Assembly: GCA_025716855.1 (NCBI GenBank)
Contig: JAIXMQ010000086.1
Coordinates: 26,863-90,862, forward strand
DNA from: Pilaira anomala
Lineage: Eukaryota > Mucoromycota > Mucoromycetes > Mucorales > Mucoraceae
Length of the DNA: 64,000 nt
Direction: 5' to 3'
This document shows, piece by piece, positions 24,598-33,244 of the stretch; the stretch's first letter is position 1, and each line of letters begins with the position of its first letter. A program made the translations under genes and the position numbers. The notes under the pieces were generated by a model, which was given only the letters and a program-made list of their open reading frames with translations, did not search any database and was not told where the DNA came from.

Positions 24598-25300
24598 TTA
24601 ACAAACCGGATATCTACATCGCGTTTTATGTCTGCGTACTCTTGGTCTCACCAGAGTGAGATACAAGAGTAATACAAAAATTGTTATAGAACAACGGTTA
24701 TAAAGATAACCGTCTTCCAAAAACAATTTTTTAGAGACAACCAACAGGTTTTGGAGCAAACCTTTTACTACCAGAGTAAAAGGCTTACCTGTTGGGATGA
24801 GGTCCGGCTCTAAGGTGGGAGGAGGAAGAGAGAAGGCAGGAGGACGGCAAACAGGTTCTTTTAATAACAAGCCCATCACCAGGATGGGCTTACAAGTGCC
24901 AGCAGAAACGGAACAGACGGGAAGGACAGGAAAGGTTGGTTGATTTAAAACAAAGATATCTTTAGAGGGGTTCTTTAATACAAAGAGAGCTTTTGGCTGC
25001 TCTTTCAACCAACAAACGTCCGGGGAGGATGCTTCTTTAAACAAAGCTTTCAAGGAGGGAGCCTTACAGGCCTCAACAGAAGAGGCGTCTTGTGTCCAAG
25101 CAGGGACAGAATCAAGCTTTAAAACAAAGTTACAATAGGTAACTTTAAAATCCTCAAAGAGGAAGGAAGCGGGGGCTATAAAAATATATATATATAAAAT
25201 CAGTATAAACTTATACATGAAATATATGGTTACTACTACGGATGTACTTACGAAAAACAAAGCTTATAGCTGATACTAAGTAACAGAGCAGACGAAGCAT
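24598..25300 (-). CDS. Hypothetical protein from a hairpin-packed ORF (signal peptide and C-terminal membrane segment)
   Basis: Not recognised. Two exons on the minus strand, 25300-25252 and 25175-24598, are joined by a 76-nt GTAAGT...TATAG intron and give 208 aa. Residues 1-16 (MLRLLCYLVSAISFVF) look like a signal peptide. A hydrophobic stretch (SITIFVLLLYLTLV) near residues 180-193 is followed by a short basic tail (RPRVRRHKTRCRYPVC). Short related units recur (FTLVVKG, KPILVMG, LTLVRP), each encoded by one arm-loop-arm of a DNA hairpin. Base use is less AT-rich than the flanks. It could be a lineage-specific membrane protein, but the DNA-level palindromes are so dense that the open frame may be secondary to a structured RNA or a mobile hairpin element. 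There is no homologue I can name. Confidence 0.4.
24637..25163. repeat. Cluster of at least nine short perfect inverted repeats (hairpins)
   Basis: Arms read directly: TACTCTTG/CAAGAGTA plus TCTCAC/GTGAGA (24637-24671); ACGGTTAT/ATAACCGT (24694-24713); CCAACAGGT/ACCTGTTGG (24741-24795), enclosing TTTG/CAAA and CCTTTTAC/GTAAAAGG; AAGCCCATC/GATGGGCTT (24869-24891); GTTGGTTG/CAACCAAC (24935-25013), enclosing the palindrome AAAGATATCTTT and AAAGAGAGC/GCTgCTCTTT; GCCTC/GAGGC (25070-25086); TGTCC/GGACA (25093-25108); AAAGTTAC/GTAACTTT (25126-25146); TCCTC/GAGGA (25151-25163). Loops are 3-7 nt. Roughly half of the 527 bp is covered. Confidence 0.85.
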
Positions 25301-26092
25301 TTTAATTAAATTGTTATGGAAAGAAAAAAAAAAGGAAAAAGAAAAGAAAAAAGTAAGAGCTTATATAATAAAAATCATAGAGCATATCTTTGACGCCTCT
25401 CATAACTGTTACACTTATCATGCAAAAGTTTTTTTTTTTTTTACTGATATGGTAATTCTGATAACCGTTTTACTAAAAGAGCTTGCTATGAAGCAATCAT
25501 TATTCAAATTTCTTCTTTGACATTCTCTGATAATAATTATATTATTATATAAGCAGTGATTATATTTTTTTTTTAAAAAAAAGGAAGGGGATAATTCAAC
25601 TTTCGGAAACTTCAAATAAACAAAACGAAAACTCTCTTAAGATATAGATCTGAAAGCCAATAGAATTAGAGGAAACGGGAGATATAGCTTCATTTTAGTT
25701 TAGCTCTCTCCTTATTTTAGGACAAAATCGTAAAATTTTTCCCTTATCATATGTTTCCCATCTTTATTTACTTGCTGAATATATACCGCAACGCAAGTTG
25801 TCTAGACCCGTTTTCGACGAATCAGCTTTTCACACTCATAGAGTAGAAGATTTTTTTGATAGATTTTTGTGTACATATATGTCTTTTTTTTTGCAATATG
25901 TAACGTATGACACTTCACTTTGCATCTGCACATATATCAATACTTAGATATCATCACCACGGACTCTCTATATACTTATATGTAATTATGCGAGATTATA
26001 TTTTCAGCTTAAGCAATAGATATATATATATTCTAAAATGGAAAATTATTATTCTACTACCAAGTAATATGTTTAATTAATTATTTGTTTAT

Positions 26093-26124
<32 letters not shown>

Positions 26125-27557
26125 GAGAGAGAGAGAGATATATATAGAGAGATAGAGATATCCAAAGGCATTACTTCGATATATATAATCAATAACATAA
26201 CATCTGTTTGTATTCGATCGTTTGTAAAAATAAGTTTATTATATTAAAAAAAAAGCTGTTATATGTAAAAAGAAAACCATTTTTAATTTTTCAGCTTGAG
26301 AGTGTGAGTAACTATGTGTGTTTTGTCTAGAATATTAACTTATATAGTAGAATAAAAATAACAATTGGAAAATATGTCTCCCAAGACTTTACGGATTAAA
26401 TTTCTGCTTATGGTTTTACATCCTATAAATTTTTCTTTTAATATTGTCAGCGCTTTGCTACAGAAAATTATTATAAAACAATTTTGGTGTAGGTTGTTTT
26501 ATATTTGTAATTCTAATACATAAGCTAGCTATCGTTCAGTCATTCCTTTCTGCAAGTGTTTTTATAGTTATTGCCAATTAGAATATCCGATCAACATAAA
26601 GTTAGGTGATGAGCTAGATGATCTTTGGTTTGTGGATTTTGCAAAGAGTTTCTTTTTTTTTATATTCAGAATCAAGACAACAGCGTTGCTTGGTTATAAC
26701 TTTTTAGTCAAAGCTTCATGATATAGCACTATTTTATAAGGATAAAAGTACAGTTTACCCTATTTTTTTAATCTATTTATGCAAGTAATGCCTTTAACAC
26801 ATAGACAAAATGCAAAGGTAAAAATTAAGCATCACTTACCCATTGCATTACGGTAACAAATCTCCTATGCTACGTTACGTGTCTACAGACCTTGATTAAT
26901 TTTTTTTTTTTTTATAAAGAAGAAGGATACACATACATAAATTTTTGGGTGAATATGAGTTTACTAAAAAATTCCATGGTGATTTACCATGATACAGTAG
27001 TTTAAAAAGCTTGATAAAATAATAAAGAGCTTCCCTGCTGTCAAATTTGTAATGTAATACATATAATTTTTTGAAATAAGGTATTGTATATGATAATGAG
27101 CTTTTTTAAATGATATTAAAGGAATCGTGATAATCTACCTCTTGTGCACTTCAGCGATACTCATCCAGTGATAAAAAAAAAAAAAAAAAAAAAAAAAGGA
27201 AATTTATTCATTTAAAAAGATTTTTGAATTTATTGGGTACTGTGAAAAAGAAAAAAGATCATTGACTGGCTAGATCATATCGACTGAATAATTTCAGAAT
27301 CATTGGAAAGTACTGCGACTGACTTGAAGTATGACCAACTTTGGTCATGGTTTAGGAATACTTCCAGTAGTATTAGCTTTGGTTTCAGACTTTAGTTTGA
27401 GCTATCTTCTTTTTCTATGTACTTCTGCTCTTTCTTTCTCTTTCTTCAGCATTATTTCTTCTTTCTAATTTCCCTCACGCTTTTTGTCTTCTTCTTTCTT
27501 TTCGGCCTTTTCCGAATCAGTTCATTGGTAAATTTGGCCATTTAGTTATAAAGCCTT
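25301..27557. other. 2.2-kb AT-rich gap containing a dispersed-repeat copy
   Basis: No gene is recognised. It holds low-complexity A-tracts and GA/TA repeats (26100-26160), a diverged repeat at about 26660-26795 that recurs near 33.0 kb, and a CT-rich block near 27410-27500. Confidence 0.55.
26660..26795. repeat. Dispersed repeat, copy A
   Basis: Shares ordered blocks with 32970-33100: TATTCAGRATCAAGAC, then ATAA-CTTTTAGT, then AAGCTTCATGATATA, then ATAAGGA, then a TTTACC block and CTATTTATGC, with similar spacing. A third partial copy, inverted, is near 62735-62775. No coding capacity. Confidence 0.6.
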
Positions 27558-27559
27558 TA

Positions 27560-27699
27560 CCGTACCCGCTCTATTTAAGGCTGAAAAAAATTTCAGACTT
27601 TTGTGGCTTTAAATCGTATCATGACCAAAATTTTCAGAGAATTGTGGCCTTAAATCGGAAACGGCCTTAAATCGAACGACCTTAAATAGAGCGGTACTG
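27560..27699. mobile_element. MITE of about 140 bp with 20-bp terminal inverted repeats and TA flanks (Tc1/mariner-pogo-like)
   Basis: The left end (27560-27580) and right end (27680-27699) are inverted copies ending GCTCTATTTAAGG / CCTTAAATAGAGC, with outer bases CAGTACC on the right and CCGTACCC on the left. Each end is flanked by TA (27558-27559 and 27700-27701), the target site of Tc1/mariner-type elements. The inside contains further copies of a TTAAATCG motif. No coding capacity, so it would need a transposase in trans. Confidence 0.7.
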
Positions 27700-27978
27700 T
27701 ACCTTCAAATAAACTCTTATAATTTGTTTGAATCCTTTGTAGTCTGGCACAACATCATATCCGAGATCTTTTACGTACTGCAAGAAATCGAGAAATTCTG
27801 GATCCATGCTTTTGGTAAGATCTTCTGAGCTGGTGCCGGTGTTCGACATTTCTGGAGACTTACTTATATTCTGATGCAGGACATAAAAGCTTCTTATAGA
27901 GCTTTTATAAAGGGTCTTACGTAGTCCTAAACTGTTTTGCGCTTTTGCGATGAGAGGAAAATGGCTTATACCAAACAT
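27682..27978 (-). pseudogene. Short ORF truncated by the adjacent MITE, kinase-tail-like
   Basis: A 98-codon frame starts at 27978 and its stop lies inside the MITE end, so its last residues are transposon-derived. The segment DPEFLDFLQYVKDLGYDVVPDY faintly resembles the C-lobe tail of CK1/VRK-like kinases (ExxxYLxYVxxLxYxxxPDY), but nothing else of a kinase is present. It may be a gene fragment or chance. Beyond the MITE the frame is not convincingly continued. Confidence 0.25.
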
Positions 27979-28020
27979 GAGATAGCAATAAGAGCAACTT
28001 CTTGATAGACCACAAAAAAA

Positions 28021-28500
28021 AATAGCGTTGACGATACATGTACAGTCTAATTAAAAAGAACGTTTTTTCTAAAATTTATTAGTTGGACAATGAAATACTT
28101 TTTAAAAAATTAAACCTTTGATTTGTCTTACCATTGAAAACATGATGCATTACACACGTTTCAAAGTAATTTATTTCTTGATACAATTTCTTGTCTGAAT
28201 AGTGGATATAACTAAAGGCTATATTAAAGCGATAGTGATAAAGAATATGATTTTTTATTTGAAGAAGAAAAAAAAAAGAAAGAGGAAGAAAAAGAAAGAA
28301 AAAAGAAAGGAAAGGAAAGGAAAGGAAAGGAAAGGAAAAAAAAAGATACATAATGAAATATAAAAAAATGATATGCTGTGGTACGTACAAACATTCAATC
28401 TCCCCCCCCCCCCCCTAAGAGACGAAAGTATAAGGGGATGTCATTTTAGGTAGTAATCAACCAAGACAAGCCAGTAAGCCTATTGTGTGTCGGTATTAAT
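28021..28500. repeat. Low-complexity block: (GGAAA)n and a C14 run
   Basis: A purine stretch with GGAAA pentamer repeats lies at about 28300-28340, and a run of about 14 C starts near 28402. No gene is seen. C-runs this long are rare elsewhere in this AT-rich window. Confidence 0.75.
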
Positions 28501-28502
28501 GC

Positions 28503-28803
28503 TCATCCAACAGCACCGTGAGTAAGGGTCTCAAAGGTAGAATGAGAACCAAGTTGTTCCTTGACATAAGCATGATGTTTGCCGAAATAAGAAAAGAGGT
28601 TCACCATGAGCCTTGAAATATTCTTCATCGGTAGAAATTATACCATTGATCCAAGGTAAAAGCTTCTTGGCATAATAATCAGAGCAAACAATTGACTGAA
28701 GTACCATAAACCTAGGCAATAAAATGAATTTATTGAGCAAAAATAACAGCACTAGGAATAGAAGCTTCTTGATTCTACTTATCAATAATTTTACAGGCAG
28801 CAT
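28503..28803 (-). pseudogene. Degenerate fragment, possibly transposase-derived
   Basis: A 90-codon minus-strand frame contains SDYYAKKLLPWINGIISTDE, and a second frame overlapping its end continues with KHHAYVKEQLGSH before stopping near 28503. The pattern of a hydrophobic stretch, then H, then VKExLG vaguely resembles the region around the second catalytic Asp of DDE transposases, with a frame shift between the parts. The assignment is weak; it may be unrelated debris. Confidence 0.25.
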
Positions 28804-28919
28804 AGATTGTGCCGTCTTTAAAGAACTGAATGATGATAGGATGCCTTCTCTTTTCGATATAGCTTCGCATTAGATTTTTTTTTTATGCATTACACCCTAA
28901 GTTAATAAGAAATAAAAAA

Positions 28920-30282
28920 TGTATAATAAAGATATTCCTTTCGAGTATATGAATTGCTGTAACGCTGTCAATGAGATCCTAGATTTTGACCCAATGGAAG
29001 TCGAAGGGAGCCGTCAAGAAGATCTTTTCGAAACTGCTTCATTAGAATGGCACGTATGGCAATCTGGAGTAACAGATGAAAAAAAACGAAGGACCTAATG
29101 AGGCTTATGGACTTAGATAGCTACTCGGCTTCTCGTAAAACATCTCGGGAAACAGCTCCAGTTAGCCGCTCAGAACCAACAACAGTAGCTATACAAGACA
29201 AAAATGAGCCGAAGTCAAAAACTAAAGCCAATAAATTGTTAGGGGAGCGTATCGTCCTCTTCAGATTCAAGAGCTACTCGATCTTGTCATAGAACAAGGA
29301 ATGTCTGCAAGACAAGCAGGACTTACTGTAGGAATTGTTGTAACAACTGCGCAACACTACGTGAAGCAGTACAAAGACGATGACGAAAAACGTTTACATA
29401 CCGGGTTTCAAAAATCCAGCACGCTCTGGAGGAAACAATAGGAAGCTTGATGCAAAGCATACCGACTTCCTCTGTAACTATTATGACAGAAAACCTACGG
29501 CTGTATTATGGGAGGCTAGGGATTCATTGCCTGACATCAAGTCAATTACCCTTTCAGAACTTCATAAGCACCTCGTTTTGCATGCTTCTCTTACTCTTAA
29601 AAAGTTAGAAAAATTTGTGGATACAAGAACGTCAGAAGCGACTTTGAATAAAAGAAGAGAGAAAGTTTTAGAGTGGAGAGAGAACAAGGAAATGGATTGG
29701 CTTGGAAACCGTGTTTTTATTGATGAGCCAGGATTTAACATGCATATTAGAAGGAATTTTGGTATATCAAAGCGAGGATTGCCAGCAAAGAGTATAATTC
29801 CATATAACAGAGGTGTTAGTATTACGATTGTAGGAGCAATATGTGAAAAGGGGGTCATAGACGTAACCCTGCGTAAGCCAAAGGCTGTTCAAAAAATAAG
29901 TTCTGCTGTCAAAAAGAGAAAGAGAGATGACGGTGAACCAACTGAAGTAGTAAACACAAGAATAGGTACCCGAAGTGAGCATTCCCTTCAGTTTATAAAC
30001 GGTGTTATGGACACTCTAAACGAGCATGAAATGTTTGGCCGTTATCTTATTTTAGATAATGCTACTATACACAAAGTAACGGCTGTTCAAGAATTAATTG
30101 AAAGTTGCGGGTATAGAGCTGTTTACTTGCCGCCATACTCCCCTTTCCTGAACCCAATCGAGTTATTTTGGTCAAAAGTTAAGGCAGGCGTTAAGAGAGA
30201 CTGCCTTACTGCATCTGATAACTTGAGAGCTCGTATTACTAAGTCAGCTAGGCAAGTGAGTGTTGATGATTGCCTAGCCTAG
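28920..30282 (+). pseudogene. DD34E (Tc1/IS630-like, DDE_3) transposase with three frame breaks at homopolymers
   Basis: The catalytic part is one open frame, 29380-30282 (300 aa), with FIDEPGFNMH, LILDNATIH and YLPPYSPFLNPIELFW. The second Asp and the Glu are separated by 34 residues, the Tc1-like spacing. Upstream, continuing homology-like sequence runs in three other frames: an N-terminal part from ATG 28920 to about 29079, a middle part to about 29242, and a helix-turn-helix (IQELLDLVIEQGMSARQAGL) to about 29390. Frame changes coincide with A8 (29079-29086), GGGG (29242-29245) and AAAAA (29386-29390). So the copy is either slightly decayed or carries sequencing errors. Terminal repeats were not convincingly found; a weak TATAGC-type pair is near 28858 and 30356. 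It could have supplied transposase in trans to MITEs. Confidence 0.75.
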
Positions 30283-30592
30283 ATTAGGCATTCTCTTTCC
30301 TTTTTTTTTTATAGAAGCCTGGCCCTTGAGCCTATGATTTAGTGATGCGTGCTATAATAAAGTTTATTCGTTCAATAAATTTAAAATCGGTTGAGTATTA
30401 CCGTTTTTCTTAGTATGATACAACACCCAAAACAAAGAATATACCGGAGCGCAAAAAAAAAGAGTTCTGGGACACAAGAAAAAATCTTCGAGCACAAAAA
30501 AAAATCAGGTGCGCAAATCGATTGGAAAAAACCAATAAGATCATGATCTGTGGGTATAAATGTGCTGCTATTATTGGACATACTTGCAATTA
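30283..30592. other. Spacer with short A-rich tandem-like motif
   Basis: GCGCAAAAAAAAA / CACAAGAAAAAA / CACAAAAAAAAATC / GCGCAAATC variants follow one another at 30450-30518. No gene is seen. Confidence 0.5.
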
Positions 30593-30844
30593 TTATTGAA
30601 CTTTAAGATCAATTTCATCACGGTCGTCAACATACGTAGTAATAGATGACAGTGTCTCGTGGTATACGAAGGGCCCTTGTTTAACCGCGTGCTTGCCCTT
30701 AATACCATAACACCGGATTATTGACAAGATGTAATGTAACAAGTGCCCAACAACCAAACGAAAACTTTTACCCGTGGAATTATTGTAACAGAAGGGGGAA
30801 AGCGCGCTTCTAGCCGAGCCAATACCATTTAATTTTAATTTCAC
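30593..30844 (-). CDS. Unrecognised 83-residue ORF
   Basis: An ATG-initiated frame on the minus strand (basic N-terminal half, acidic end YVDDRDEIDLKVQ). It contains no family motif I know. It sits between the broken transposase and the transporter, in the accessory region, and may be a fragment of a longer gene or spurious. Confidence 0.2.
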   Translation of the reverse strand: MKLKLNGIGSARSALSPFCYNNSTGKSFRLVVGHLLHYILSIIRCYGIKGKHAVKQGPFVYHETLSSITTYVDDRDEIDLKVQ

Positions 30845-31028
30845 ACACTCTATATTTAAAAAAAAACAAGAGATTTAACAAATTCTGTTTCTTTCTGTAA
30901 ATAAACAATTCTTTTTTTTTTACGGTTAATTATCAGATCAGTTTTTTCTACATACCCCGTAGGTTTTTTTTTCATTTTAAAATCAACAACACTTTATAAA
31001 AAAATACATATAGTGTCTAGTAAAGAAT

Positions 31029-32618
31029 ATGACAAACGAACTTGCTATTACTTTAGATAATTCGAAAAATGAAAAATTAAATGACCCAGAAGTTCTTTCT
31101 GTTTCAACAAGCAGTAATAGATCTACGTCAGATACAGTTCAAGGTAAGAAAAAGTATAATATAAGTTATTGGCAAACGTAATTAATTGATCTTCTTTTAT
31201 AGCATCAGAAAAAAACGTCGAGCTTCCAACTTTAGAGGAAGGTCCTGATGGTGGTTTCGGATGGTTTGTTGTTCTTGGTGCGTTCTTTGTTCAAGTAACA
31301 AGTTTTGGTACAGCTACTAGTTGGTAAGTTTTTTTTTTTTTAGATCTGTTGTAATTTATCTTGATCTTTTTTTTATATTAAATTCCATACATTTTTATTT
31401 TAATTTAATCACATATTTTAGGGGTAACTATAAAAAAAAAAGTTATATTTTCATTTTAAATCTGTTAAATGTATTTAAAAAAAAATATATTATGATGTAG
31501 GTGTTATGCAAGATTACTTTGAACAAAATGTTTATAAAGATTCCGCAGTAAATCTAAGTTTTGTCGGAACCATTGCACTGGTCTGTATTAACTCGGTTAG
31601 TCCCATAGTTCAAATTTGTGTCTCCAGGTTCGGTATTCGAATTGTATTGATTGCAGGTACGATCTTTGTAGGTCTTGGACTTATCTTGGCTGGTTTCAGC
31701 ACAGAAATCTGGCACCTGTATTTAACTCAAGGTGTTATGTTTGGTTTTGGCGCATCATGTGTTTATGTTGCTGCTATGGGTGTTGGTCCTCAATGGTTTA
31801 CTAAACGTCGTGGTATGGCATTAGGTATTATTGCCAGTGGATCAGGTATTGGTGGCCTAATTATTCCTTTCATCATGACTTCAATTAACGCCAATCTTGG
31901 CCCTGGTTGGACATATCGTATTCTTGGTTTTATTTGTTTGTTCTTTGATATCCTTGCCTGTTTCTTTATTCGTGAACGTAACCCACCTGCAGTGAGACAA
32001 CGCAAAAAGTTATCACAAATTATTAACTTTGCAGTCTTTAAAAGTTCGGATTTTGTCTTGTTCTCAATTGCTTCAAATATTGGCTTATTAGGTTACTTTA
32101 TTCCTTACTTTTTCTTACCTTCCTACGGTACCTACCTTGGATTTACTGCTGAACAAGGATCTACTTTGGTAGCTGCTAGTTCTGCTTGTAATTTTGTGGG
32201 TCGTTTAATGACTGGTTACTTGGCAGATCGTATTGGTAAAGTGAATACAAACGTATTATTCACGTTTATTACTGCCGTCAGTTGTTTACTGATCTGGACA
32301 TTTGCATTTACTTATGGTAGCTTAATGGCATTTGCTGTTATTTTTGGTCTTACCAGTGGTTCTTTCTTTGCTCTCATTTCTCCTATTTGTGCTGCTTTAC
32401 TCGGTATGGAATCCTTCCTCTCTGGTCTATCACTCTTGTTATTCACTAATGTGTTTGCAGTCTTTGGTCCTAATATTGCAAGTGCAATTGAATCTAGCGT
32501 GAGCTCGGCTCCATTCTTTAGTTATAAGATGTTTTCTGGTATAGCTTATACCATTGCCTTTATCATTTTACTCGTTCTCAAGTTGAGACTTAATCGAAAT
32601 TTCTTTGGCAAGGTGTAG
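31029..32618 (+). CDS. MCT-type major facilitator transporter (monocarboxylate permease-like, Mch family)
   Basis: Predicted exons: 31029-31143, 31203-31323, 31422-31423 (2 nt) and 31501-32618, giving 451 aa. The signature EGPDGGFGWFVVLGAFF in helix 1 is the MCT [D/E]G[G/S][W/F][G/A]W motif, and about 12 hydrophobic helices follow, with a cytoplasmic loop near RERNPPAVRQRKKL in the middle. The N-terminus (about 55 residues) is hydrophilic and Ser/Thr-rich. Fungal members are placed in the plasma membrane or vacuole and the substrate is usually unknown. Joining exon 2 (ending TG) directly to the large exon shifts the frame to a stop; the GG between an AG acceptor and a GTAACT donor restores the conserved SWGVMQ. 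A weaker alternative is a GTTGGT donor six bases upstream in exon 2, which loses the Trp-Gly. Confidence 0.83.
31422..31423 (+). other. Predicted 2-nt micro-exon (GG) of the MCT-like transporter
   Basis: TTTTAG|GG|GTAACT. The flanking introns would be 98 nt (31324-31421) and 77 nt (31424-31500), both normal for this genome, whereas a single intron would be 177 nt and out of frame. The total coding length is a multiple of three only with these two bases or with the weaker alternative donor. Confidence 0.6.
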
Positions 32619-33244
32619 AAAAAAAAATAAACTAATTCATCTTGTAAAAAAAACTGAACATGAATTGCGTAAATATTTTAAAAGTGTACCTGTCAAATTT
32701 ACCATGCATACAATTGATGTCTTGTATACTAACTATTGCGCTTTCTATCTTGATCTTCAGTAATTTATGCATCGCTTATCCATAGACTTTATTTGTGATA
32801 TCCAGTTACTTTTTTTTTAGTCAAAAAAAAAATATTGCATTAGTTATACCGTGTCCTGTCATATAAATTAGCCTAATTGAAAAGGTTTCACAGCGGATCA
32901 TTATATAACATGTATGTACATATATTGAGCTTGATAATCCTTGAGACAAGAAAGGCTTTTTTTATATAATATTCAGGATCAAGACCACAATATTAATTGA
33001 TTATAAACTTTTAGTTGAAGCTTCATGATATATAGCATAATAAGGAAAATAGTACGATTTACCTTAATTCTTCACCTATTTATGCCTATTTTATGCCTTA
33101 AATGGAATATTTAATTTTAATTGGCTCAGAAATTGATAGACGAAATGTTAAAAACAAAAAAAAAAGTGCCTTTATTTGTAATATAAATTGTAATTGTGTG
33201 TGCGTGTAATATAGAAGAAAAGAAAACAAAAATAAAAATAAAAA
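32619..33244. other. 626-bp spacer between convergent transporter and glutamate-cysteine ligase genes
   Basis: It contains dispersed-repeat copy B (32970-33100) and otherwise AT-rich 3' flank. No gene is seen. Confidence 0.6.
32970..33100. repeat. Dispersed repeat, copy B
   Basis: Same block order as 26660-26795: ATATTCAGGATCAAGAC, ATAAACTTTTAGT, GAAGCTTCATGATATA, ATAAGGA, TTTACC, CTATTTATGCC. Many substitutions and small indels separate the two copies, suggesting age. Confidence 0.6.

Noticed and set aside
24637..25163. CRISPR array or tRNA cluster as explanation of the hairpins
   Set aside because: There is no direct repeat with spacers, arms differ between hairpins, there are no tRNA A/B boxes, and the host is a eukaryote.
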